A DNA stretch of 64,000 bases from Candidatus Undinarchaeales archaeon (lineage in GTDB: Archaea > SpSt-1190 > JASMDC01), in NCBI GenBank assembly GCA_030753015.1, contig JASMDC010000006.1, positions 62,001-126,000 on the forward strand, given 5' to 3'. The position numbers and the translations under genes are program-made. The notes under the pieces were generated by a model. That model was not told the origin of the DNA, made no database searches, and worked only from the letters and a program-made list of their open reading frames with translations. Below are positions 1-7,651 of this stretch, one piece after another (within the stretch, counting starts at the first letter, position 1; the number at the start of each line of letters is the position of its first letter).

Positions 1-2118
1 CTCGCCCTGACGACCGCCATTGAGGTTACACCCGACGACTTTCTGCTGGAGGGTGCACGCGAGTGCGGACCCAAGACCACATGGAAGTGCCAGACCGGTG
101 AATCGATGGGCAGCTTGATCTTCGCCTACGCTCTTCGCTACAAGGAGACGGGTGAAGAGGCATACCTCACCGCCTTGCAGGAACTGCATGCGATGGGAAC
201 GTCGGACTGCGGACAGCACACCGGTTGGAACTGCGGTGCCGCCTGGCCTCAGACGTGGATGATGCTGGGATACGCGGCGGCCTACGAGGCCACAAACCTC
301 ACCGAGTTCAAGGAGGGTCTGGAGGGTCTGGCCGATTCCGGCTCCATCGACTGCGGTGGTAAGTTCGGTGGTCGATGTCGCGACGGCAAGATGCAGGGCT
401 TTACGATTCTTGCCTACACGACAGCCTACAAGGTCCTTGGCCGTGAGCAGGACCTCGCGATGGCCCGGGACCTCGGTGACAAGGGCTCGCTCGAGTGCGG
501 CCCCCGAGCTGGCTGGCAATGCAAGTACGGCTACTCACAGGGACCCTACATGCTGGGCTACGCACGTCTGTACGAGCTCACCGGTGAGGCGAGCTACCTG
601 GAGGCCCTGGAGGGGATGTTCCGCAAGGGCGCGTCCGAGTGCGGGCCGACCACGGGCTGGCGGTGCAACGATGCCGCCTCGGCAGCCTGGCTCACATATG
701 GTTACGTTCACGTGGTTGAACACCTGCACAACGAGACCCTCTTGACCATGGTGGACGAGCTGGTCCGCACCGGTTCGCGGGACTGTGGTCCCGACACTGG
801 ATGGAAGTGCGGGCTCGGCCAGAACCAGGCCATTTTCATCCAGGCATACATCAAGGCTGGCGAGCGCGAGCGCGAGTTCCTTGGATATGCTGACCAGATG
901 CGTGCGAAGGGCTCGTGGGACTGTGGTCCTGAGACAGGGACGCGGTGCGAGTTCGGTATAGATTGTGCTCTCATGAGCATCTCGTACGGGAACGCCACGA
1001 TCTTCGATGAGCTCTACACGTGCGAACCCGGTCGCGTGCTCTGTAATGAACAATGCGTAGAAGGTCTTCACATCCTCGGCGAGGGCGAATCCTGTGTGTG
1101 CAACGAGCAGTGTGACCACCTCGTATGCGTGGAGGGCACATGCTGTCCGGGCGACCGGTTCTGGTGCGCCGAGGCCGCAGCATGCGTGCTCCCCGCCCAG
1201 CCTGACGGCGCCTCTTGTTCCTGCGAGCGTCAGTGCGCAAGCGGTCTGTGCGTAGGCACCTGCGTCCAGCCGGCCACCGTTCAACGGGGCGAGGAGTGCA
1301 CTGTGGACGATGAGTGTGTTGATGGGCTCAAGTGCGTCGGTGGTACTTGCTACATCCCCGGTACATTGAAGACCAGCGATGAGTGCTTGGCGCATGCCGA
1401 GTGCCCTGGCATATGTGCCGATGGCCACTGCTGCGGTAAGGGGCAGACGTGGTGTGCTGATGAGGTTGCCTGTTATGACACCTGTCCGACGCCCACACCC
1501 CCACCTCCCACACCAACACCCGTCGAGCCCATCGAGGCCACGCCCGAGCCCACTCCTGAAGCGCCTACAAGCACACCGACCACGACGGACGCTGACGACA
1601 CGAAGCTCCCCACACAGACACCTGCCCCCTCTGCTGAACCCGAACCCCCGACCGACCAGGGGGATTCGTCGGTGGTGCTCCTTGGGATCCTTGCCCTTAT
1701 CCTTATCATCACCTACACCCAGCTCTCTGGTGGCCCCGAACGGCGCGCAGAGGAGGCGCCCGGCTCAGAGGTCGTGGTCGTCGCTCCCTCCGAGACGTTC
1801 GAACCCAAGGTCAAGATTAAGACCATGGGGGAATCGGCCGAAGAAGAATCGGAAGCGCTCCCGTCAGAGGAGAAAGAGGCACCCGAGATCGAACCTGAGA
1901 AGGTGTTTGAGAAGGAGACCAAGCCCCTACCGACACCTTCCGTCAAGGAGGAAGCGCCTGCCGCAAAGAAGAAGGCCCCCCAAAAGAAACCCACCAAGAA
2001 GAAGGCGGTAGCAAAGAAGGCGGCGCCCAAGAAGAAGGCCTCCACCAAGAAAACCGCTACGAAGAAAGCGGTCTCTAAGAAGAAGGCTTCGAAGAAGAGG
2101 ACCTCGAAGAAGAAGTAG
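1..2118 (+). CDS. Repeat-containing surface protein with H1-like lysine-rich tail, 5' truncated
   Basis: The reading frame is open from base 1, so the N-terminus (and any signal peptide) lies outside the window; 705 residues are visible. Residues 1 to about 330 hold seven repeats of about 48 residues, each opening with a G-S/A-x-D/E-C-G motif followed after about 5 residues by G-W-x-C and then a helix-rich stretch, suggesting a disulfide-stabilised alpha-helical repeat domain. A Cys-rich part follows (about 330-480, with repeated C-x3-C and C-C-x-G motifs), then a Pro/Thr-rich stalk, one hydrophobic helix (about 558-575), an acidic segment, and a final 50 residues that are mostly Lys, Ala and Thr. 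The layout implies an extracellular N-terminus and a cytoplasmic tail. The tail resembles the C-terminus of histone H1. The family is not recognised and the role unknown. Confidence 0.85.
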   Translation, partial: LALTTAIEVTPDDFLLEGARECGPKTTWKCQTGESMGSLIFAYALRYKETGEEAYLTALQELHAMGTSDCGQHTGWNCGAAWPQTWMMLGYAAAYEATNLTEFKEGLEGLADSGSIDCGGKFGGRCRDGKMQGFTILAYTTAYKVLGREQDLAMARDLGDKGSLECGPRAGWQCKYGYSQGPYMLGYARLYELTGEASYLEALEGMFRKGASECGPTTGWRCNDAASAAWLTYGYVHVVEHLHNETLLTMVDELVRTGSRDCGPDTGWKCGLGQNQAIFIQAYIKAGEREREFLGYADQMRAKGSWDCGPETGTRCEFGIDCALMSISYGNATIFDELYTCEPGRVLCNEQCVEGLHILGEGESCVCNEQCDHLVCVEGTCCPGDRFWCAEAAACVLPAQPDGASCSCERQCASGLCVGTCVQPATVQRGEECTVDDECVDGLKCVGGTCYIPGTLKTSDECLAHAECPGICADGHCCGKGQTWCADEVACYDTCPTPTPPPPTPTPVEPIEATPEPTPEAPTSTPTTTDADDTKLPTQTPAPSAEPEPPTDQGDSSVVLLGILALILIITYTQLSGGPERRAEEAPGSEVVVVAPSETFEPKVKIKTMGESAEEESEALPSEEKEAPEIEPEKVFEKETKPLPTPSVKEEAPAAKKKAPQKKPTKKKAVAKKAAPKKKASTKKTATKKAVSKKKASKKRTSKKK

Positions 2119-2167
2119 CTTCTTGTGGAGTGTTACGGTCAGGCCGTCCGATCCTTTTATTGGAACA

Positions 2168-2422
2168 TCACTCGGACGCTTTCTTTTTCTTCTCGATCAT
2201 CTTCATCATCTCTTCGTAGATCTCGTCCCCAACGCACTCCTTGGCGTACTTGCACCATTCGACACAGGACATAGAATCATTGTACACGGTGAATCCGCAC
2301 TCCATGCAGTCCATCTTGGCGTCCGTAGTGAACAGTTCTATTTCCTCGCCACACTCAGGGCAGGTCTTTAAGATGATGGATGGGCGTCGTAGCTTCTCTG
2401 CTCCAGGGCATTTGTCCAACAT
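2168..2422 (-). CDS. Small zinc-ribbon protein
   Basis: An 84-residue soluble protein. It has an N-terminal K-C-P-G-A motif, then a C-P-E-C-G ... C-M-E-C-G pair spaced like a zinc ribbon, and a C-terminal C-x3-C-x5-C cluster (C-V-E-W-C-K-Y-A-K-E-C). This Cys pattern recalls small Fe-S or zinc proteins that occur alone or fused to HD-type hydrolases in anaerobes, but the function is not established. The ATG at 2420-2422 is chosen because a GGAG motif lies 9 bases upstream; the frame stays open for 24 further codons that look non-coding. It lies 121 bases after mch with its own TATA element, so it may be transcribed separately. Confidence 0.7.
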   Translation of the reverse strand: MLDKCPGAEKLRRPSIILKTCPECGEEIELFTTDAKMDCMECGFTVYNDSMSCVEWCKYAKECVGDEIYEEMMKMIEKKKKASE

Positions 2423-2485
2423 GACTATCACTCCTTCGTGCACAGACCGTGTAAATAACATAAAACTTACATGGTTGTACAGCAA

Positions 2486-2503
2486 ATATAACAATAGTTA
2501 TAT
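2486..2503 (-). promoter_or_regulatory. Palindromic TATA element before the zinc-ribbon gene
   Basis: ATATAAC, a 4-base spacer, then GTTATAT form a perfect 7-bp inverted repeat in an AT-rich island. Read on the minus strand it would place a start site near 2460, giving a leader of about 40 bases with a GGAG site. Confidence 0.45.
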
Positions 2504-2543
2504 CCCGTTGTTCAAATACTTGCCCTTTGTGTTTCTTCCGACC

Positions 2544-3473
2544 TCACGACTGGGAGAAGACCTCTCGTAGCACTTCGAGGTTGAGCCGACCGGCGCTGTA
2601 AACCTTTCCTGCAGCAAGGTCGTTGACCGTGACCTTGGCAGGGGCGAAGATGTCGTGATCCATCTTGTAGAAGTCCTTCCCCGCCTCCTTGAACAACTGC
2701 TCGAACCGCTTACCATAGCTCTTGGAGCCCGTGGAAACGACCTTGTCGGTGAGCTCCTGGCTGAAGCCGTCGATGAAGTACAGGTTGTCGCCCCCGTAGA
2801 TGAGGGAGTCGTTCGTGGCCCCCATGGCAGCAAGCCCCTTGTACACGGGTGCTAGCGGGGATACGCCGAAGGCCGAGACGACCTTCCGCACGTCGAACTT
2901 GAGCACGTCGAGCATCCGGAACGTGCCCATCTCGAGCGTCCGGCTCGCCAGCTGGACCGATGAGGTTATGCTGTCTGTCCGCGCCACGAGCATGTGGACA
3001 TCTCGTGGTTTGATACCACACTCCTCGGCGACCGTCCCCGCCACATCGTCACTCGGGAGCGAACTTGCTTCCAGGCAGAGCACAGCCACATCGTCGTCCT
3101 CGCGCTGACGGTCGATGACCTCGTACACGTCCTTGGGCTTGAGGGCCAGTGCCCTGGCCGGGCCCGAGCCCATACCGAAGAACTTACCCGCGACCACCTG
3201 CCATCCTGCCATCTGCGAGGCTATGGTGGCCGTCGTCGGGTGGTCGGTGCGAACCTCGACCACGGGGTACGTCAGGTCCTCCTCGTGTCTGGTTGACAGC
3301 TGAACCTCGGCGAGCCCCCCCATGGTGACCTTGGCGAACAGTAGCCCCGCCTGAACGCTCCCTTTCCATGTCACACCACAGTCGATTACCGTGGCGCCGC
3401 ATTCAAGTGTCTGGGTAGGGCACCTCTCCTTCAACTGCTCGACGAGCCCGAGGACGCTTTCGTTGAGTCCCAT
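2544..3473 (-). CDS. mch: Methenyl-H4MPT cyclohydrolase
   Basis: Catalyses the reversible hydrolysis of methenyl-H4MPT to formyl-H4MPT in the cytoplasm, the step between Ftr and Mtd. The 309 residues match the full length and character of archaeal Mch, including the N-terminal C-G-A-T-V-I-D-C-G-V segment, the G-x-G-S-G-P-A-R motif near residue 100, and the C-terminal segment around Y-G-G-D-N-L-Y. A GGAGGT site 9 bases before the ATG supports the start. It is the last C1-pathway gene of the long block, 21 bases after fmdC1. Confidence 0.95.
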   Translation of the reverse strand: MGLNESVLGLVEQLKERCPTQTLECGATVIDCGVTWKGSVQAGLLFAKVTMGGLAEVQLSTRHEEDLTYPVVEVRTDHPTTATIASQMAGWQVVAGKFFGMGSGPARALALKPKDVYEVIDRQREDDDVAVLCLEASSLPSDDVAGTVAEECGIKPRDVHMLVARTDSITSSVQLASRTLEMGTFRMLDVLKFDVRKVVSAFGVSPLAPVYKGLAAMGATNDSLIYGGDNLYFIDGFSQELTDKVVSTGSKSYGKRFEQLFKEAGKDFYKMDHDIFAPAKVTVNDLAAGKVYSAGRLNLEVLREVFSQS

Positions 3474-3494
3474 TATGTGAACCTCCCTGGTCCG

Positions 3495-4304
3495 TCATCC
3501 AGTCCGAACGAACACCTCGCCCTTTCCTTTACCGGAGATATCTCCTTCGTACCTGGCGAAGAGAGCTCCGATTTGCTCCTCTGCGAGCGGTAATCCGTTG
3601 CCTTTCAGCTGCTGCAGGAGCTCCCCGACGTGAGAGGGGCGATCGGTCCCTTGGGGGATGAACGTGGGGAGTAGCTGCGGGGGGGTGAGGGCGATGATGG
3701 TGCCCCCATCCATAGCGGCACCGGCCCGCCCGCCAAGAGCACCGAGGCACACGATGGTGCCACCGGTCATGAGCGTCCCAGCGAAGGTCCCCAAGCTACC
3801 TGCGACGGCGATCGTACCGCCGCACATCAGCTCCCCGACCTCATCGCCTGCGTTTCCTTCGATGATGATACTGCCGCCCGCCATACCGGTCTTCGAGCCC
3901 CGGTAGCCGGCCCCGGCGAGGTTGCCAGTGTTGCCCTTGACATGAATGAGGCCGTCCTTCATCTCGGCGCCGAGCCAGTCCCCGACATCTCCGTGGACGA
4001 CGATTCTACCGCCGTCCATCTCTGTGCCGAGGTGCATCCCGGCGTTCCCGTGGATGGTGATGAGGCCGGTGGTCATCCGTGCTCCGATGTGCTTGACCGC
4101 GCTGACATCGCCCTCGATGACGATCTCGTCCTCCTCGCCTGATGGATCGATCTCGAACAGCTGGCTCAGCGGCTTCCGCTTGTTCCCCCACAGCACCTCG
4201 AGCTTTCCCAGCTCCTTCGCGGGCCGGGCGGCGAAGACATCGGGTGATATGCATTCTGCCTCGACTGGTATCGTGAACGCGACCTTTGGTCTGAGAACGA
4301 CCAT
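3495..4304 (-). CDS. fmdC: Formylmethanofuran dehydrogenase subunit C, copy 1
   Basis: The beta-helical structural subunit of the enzyme that reduces CO2 to formylmethanofuran. Residues about 60-215 are a ladder of repeats of the form M-x-G-G-x-I-x-V-x-G, the fold shared with the C-terminal domain of glutamate synthase. The 269-residue length is normal. Its ATG follows the stop of fmdA1 with no gap, indicating translational coupling. It is clearly a diverged paralogue of the copy at 11542-12318. Whether this set uses Mo or W cannot be told from the sequence. Confidence 0.93.
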   Translation of the reverse strand: MVVLRPKVAFTIPVEAECISPDVFAARPAKELGKLEVLWGNKRKPLSQLFEIDPSGEEDEIVIEGDVSAVKHIGARMTTGLITIHGNAGMHLGTEMDGGRIVVHGDVGDWLGAEMKDGLIHVKGNTGNLAGAGYRGSKTGMAGGSIIIEGNAGDEVGELMCGGTIAVAGSLGTFAGTLMTGGTIVCLGALGGRAGAAMDGGTIIALTPPQLLPTFIPQGTDRPSHVGELLQQLKGNGLPLAEEQIGALFARYEGDISGKGKGEVFVRTG

Positions 4305-5924
4305 CTAGATCCCTCCGCACCGTACGGCTTCCCCACGCGGCAGGTACTCGGCCTGCACGGGGTAGTTTTCCAATGTCATCGTGTAGTACTTCGCGAACAC
4401 CTGACGGTCCTCGTCGGTGAGCTCTCCACCGGCGTCTATCCAGTAGGTCTTGCCCTCGGGTGTGGCGACCACCTCCCCGTTCTTCACGACGATCCTTCCG
4501 TCCTTGATCGTGTAGACCGTGCGTTTGAACGATCCCTCTATGTCGTCCTCCGAGAAACGGTAGATGGCCAGGTCGGCGTCGGCCCCGATACCGAGATGCC
4601 CCTTTCCCTTGAGCCCGAGCGTCTTGGCAGTGGCCGCTCGCGTGATCACAGCGATCTCATAGAGCGAGTACTCCCTATCGAGGCTCGCCAGTATCGCCCG
4701 AGCAGCCGCGGCCTTGTGGATCGTGCCAAGGGTGGTCTCTCGCTCCTTCTTGCTCATCAACCAAGAGATGATCTTCGGGTAGTGGTAGAATGGACCACCG
4801 TTGGGGTGGTCGGTTGTGAGGCTGACCTTCCACGGATCCGTGATCATGAGCGCGACCTCGAGCCCGATGGCCCATTGCACAGCGTTGACCGGGTTCCTCT
4901 CCAGGTACCGGTACGGGACGATGCCGGCCCCGGTCTCCATCTCTACGTCCGCGTTGATCCACTTGTTCCCTGTCAGCCGGTACAGGTGGTGCTGTGCGGG
5001 ACCGTCGGCGGTCATGGTGGTGGTCTCGTCGAACAGGACCTGTCCCATGTCACACGTCACGTGGTCACACCGGTTGATCAACTTCGCGATCTCGGCCATT
5101 CCGGAACCGAAGTCCTTCCATCCCTCGCCGGTGTATGCCTGGAACTGCAGGTGTGTGAGGTGGATCCTGTCCTTGACCGCGTTGATCGTCTCGATGGTGG
5201 TCTCGTAGTTACCGGGCATCCCCAGATTGTTGGCGTGCACGTGGATGGGGTGAGGAAGCCCCATCTCATCGTTCGCCCTGGCGAGGCCCGCAAGCACCTC
5301 CCGCGGTGTGACGTCGTAGTTGTCCACGGGATCGTCGAGGCTTTCCACGTCACGGCCCCACTTCCAGTTCTCCACGCCACCGGGATTCACAAGTTTCACC
5401 GCGTACCCCTTCGATGCACCCAGGAACCAGGCAATGGTGTTCTTGAGGTTCTCCCGATCCCCCTCCTTGATATAATGCATGACGAAGTGGTTATTTCCCA
5501 AGAGGGTGTAGGCGGCCTTGTCCAGGATGGGCGTGTCGTTCAGCTCCTCGTGCGTATGCCGGGCTGATAGCGGAGTGATCGCGGGCTCCATCACCGTCGT
5601 GTACCCCATGGTCGCGTAACGGTACCCCGTCACGTAGGTCGTCGGGATCGAGTACCCGGTCCCCGCGCGCGTGACCGCGGTCTTCGGTACCGGGTCCTTG
5701 CGATGGTCCTCCGGTCTGAACAACCGGCCAAGGTTCACCTTCCCTCCAGAGATGTGGGTGTGGATGTCAAGGCCGCCTGGAAAGACGATGAGACCCGTGG
5801 CATCGATGACTTTTCCCTTCGCCTCCTCGACGATCTTTCCGTCCTTGATGAAGATGTCCATCTTCTCCCCGTCGATCCCGTTCGCGGGATCGTACACGGT
5901 GCCGTTCTCTATGACCAGGCTCAT
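4305..5924 (-). CDS. fmdA: Formylmethanofuran dehydrogenase subunit A, copy 1 (amidohydrolase)
   Basis: The 539-residue metal-dependent amidohydrolase subunit, which condenses formate (made from CO2 in subunit B) with methanofuran. The zinc-binding H-T-H motif is at residues 55-57, and the family's R-P-E-D-H segment and the conserved T-D-H-P-N-G-G-P-F motif (about residue 370) are present. It starts four bases inside the end of the fmdD-fmdB fusion (ATGA overlap) and abuts fmdC1, so set 1 is one tightly coupled unit. The copy at 12315-13991 has the same motifs. Confidence 0.95.
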   Translation of the reverse strand: MSLVIENGTVYDPANGIDGEKMDIFIKDGKIVEEAKGKVIDATGLIVFPGGLDIHTHISGGKVNLGRLFRPEDHRKDPVPKTAVTRAGTGYSIPTTYVTGYRYATMGYTTVMEPAITPLSARHTHEELNDTPILDKAAYTLLGNNHFVMHYIKEGDRENLKNTIAWFLGASKGYAVKLVNPGGVENWKWGRDVESLDDPVDNYDVTPREVLAGLARANDEMGLPHPIHVHANNLGMPGNYETTIETINAVKDRIHLTHLQFQAYTGEGWKDFGSGMAEIAKLINRCDHVTCDMGQVLFDETTTMTADGPAQHHLYRLTGNKWINADVEMETGAGIVPYRYLERNPVNAVQWAIGLEVALMITDPWKVSLTTDHPNGGPFYHYPKIISWLMSKKERETTLGTIHKAAAARAILASLDREYSLYEIAVITRAATAKTLGLKGKGHLGIGADADLAIYRFSEDDIEGSFKRTVYTIKDGRIVVKNGEVVATPEGKTYWIDAGGELTDEDRQVFAKYYTMTLENYPVQAEYLPRGEAVRCGGI

Positions 5925-7651
5925 GATCTCACCCTCTCGATAATTTTCTCAAGAACTACCTTATCGGGCAGCTGGTCGGACTCGACCACCTTTCTAAGCC
6001 TGATAGGGATGCCGTCCATCCTGTAGGCTGTACCCTCGCACTCGATGCCGGCGATCGCTGAGGGGATCAGGACATCGGCGATGGACGAGGTGAGGTTGTG
6101 CTTCGGATCGATGATGATGGTGGGGATGTTCGCCAGATGCTCGACCGCTTCCCGTGGGAAGTGGGCGGCTGGGTCCGAGGAGATGATCAAAGCGGCATCG
6201 CACTCCTTTCGTGTCAGCATGTCGACGGCCGAGAACTCTCCCGGATTGTACACAGGGTAGCCTCGTGAGAGGTTGACAGCGAAAGGATAGCCTGTGATCC
6301 ACGTCATGACCGTGTTGATCCCCGTCACATTGTAATGGCCTCGCATAGGGAGGATGGTGAACTTCGTATGGTCGTTCAGGTCCCTGACCAGGCGTAGCGC
6401 CGCGTTGACGTTCATGTGGCGGCCCGCGGACATGGTGAGCCCCAGGCCGAAGAAGATGATCCCGAACTTGCAGCTCTTCATCCGCTCGGCCAGCTCCTTG
6501 ATGGTGCTGGCCGGGACACCGCCAACGTCACCCACGTCGTGCCCCTTGAGCGTGGCACGCAATGCGGATAGCAGCTCGTAGTCCTGGCCCTGCCTGACCT
6601 TGATGAACTGGTCCGCCAGCCGGTATGTATACTTCCATCGGGAGTCCACCTGGGAGGTCTTGGTCTCACGCACGTCCACGTGGACGATGGTGCGGTCCTT
6701 CCTTCCTTCAGTGGTGAACATGCCCTCGGGCGTTCCGGAATATCGTGTGATATGCCTGATGTGGGCCTCGGCGGGATTACATCCCCAGTAGACCACGAGG
6801 TCCGCCCGGTTCCGCACCTCACCGAGAGTGCACTTCGACACCCCGACGTCCTGAGCGGCCATCACGGTCGGTCCGTGGCACACGGAGGACGTGTTGTCGA
6901 TGGTCGCCCCGAGCAGTTCTGCGAGCTCGATGGCGCGCCGCTGGGCGTCGGACTCGGTGGAACTGAGGCCGTAGATCAGAGGGAAGTCCGCGCTTTTCAG
7001 GATCTCGGCGGCCTTGTCCAAGGCCTCATCGAGGGGAACGTCCACGAGCTTCCCCTTCTTCCTCACAGCGGGCTTCGCCCGGTCACGGTCCCAGTTGACG
7101 AATCTGCTCCTCGCGATGTCGCACCCCACCTCCATGTCCCTGACCATTCCTTTGCACATCACGAGCTCCACGTCGTCGCACAGGCAGCCGCAGAAGGGGC
7201 AGACAACGTCGGTCATGATCGACCGCTCGTCCTCGGGGGGGAGTGGAGGGGGAGGCGTCTGGTCGGGCGCTTGGGCGATCTTCTCCTTAAAAGGGAGAAG
7301 GTCGTTGAGCGTGGTCGGTCCGTCCTCGGTCTTCGAAAGCTCGATCCACACACCCTTGAACCGCGGCATACCGGTACCCCCGGTGTCCCCGCCGATGAGG
7401 GCGTTGGCCCAAGGGCCTACTGGTATGAACACGTTGCCCCGGTCGAGCTGGCCTTTACTTGCCCGGACCACCACCGAACCTGATCCCGTGGTAATCTTGA
7501 CCGGAGCGTTCTCCGTGATACCCAGGTCATCCATGTCATCCCCGTTCATGAACGCCACGGCAACCTCCTCGTAGTACTCCGACGAGGTCTTTCCGACCTC
7601 GAGGGCAATACCCTGACCGACCGTCCTGCCCGTGTTCAACATGCATCTCAT
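5921..7651 (-). CDS. fmdDB: Formylmethanofuran dehydrogenase subunits D and B fused, copy 1
   Basis: A 576-residue fusion. Residues 1 to about 125 match FmdD, the molybdopterin-dinucleotide-binding C-terminal piece (with V-G-P-W-A-N-A-L-I). A linker of about 18 residues, rich in Pro, follows. Residues 146-576 match FmdB, the CO2-reducing molybdopterin subunit: C-P-F-C-G-C-L-C binds a [4Fe-4S] cluster, and Cys258 in S-V-C-H-G-P is the expected Mo/W ligand (Cys, not selenocysteine). In copy 2 the same parts are separate genes in the same order. Met146 could be a second start, with GAGG upstream. A run of 7 G at 7235-7241 near the junction makes an assembly frameshift worth excluding. It overlaps the HdrA stop by one base. 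Confidence 0.9.
   Translation of the reverse strand: MRCMLNTGRTVGQGIALEVGKTSSEYYEEVAVAFMNGDDMDDLGITENAPVKITTGSGSVVVRASKGQLDRGNVFIPVGPWANALIGGDTGGTGMPRFKGVWIELSKTEDGPTTLNDLLPFKEKIAQAPDQTPPPPLPPEDERSIMTDVVCPFCGCLCDDVELVMCKGMVRDMEVGCDIARSRFVNWDRDRAKPAVRKKGKLVDVPLDEALDKAAEILKSADFPLIYGLSSTESDAQRRAIELAELLGATIDNTSSVCHGPTVMAAQDVGVSKCTLGEVRNRADLVVYWGCNPAEAHIRHITRYSGTPEGMFTTEGRKDRTIVHVDVRETKTSQVDSRWKYTYRLADQFIKVRQGQDYELLSALRATLKGHDVGDVGGVPASTIKELAERMKSCKFGIIFFGLGLTMSAGRHMNVNAALRLVRDLNDHTKFTILPMRGHYNVTGINTVMTWITGYPFAVNLSRGYPVYNPGEFSAVDMLTRKECDAALIISSDPAAHFPREAVEHLANIPTIIIDPKHNLTSSIADVLIPSAIAGIECEGTAYRMDGIPIRLRKVVESDQLPDKVVLEKIIERVRS

Noticed and set aside
4596-5567. Long plus-strand frame opposite fmdA1
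   Set aside because: It mirrors a strongly conserved enzyme, has no recognisable domain and its composition follows the third-position GC of the opposite gene.
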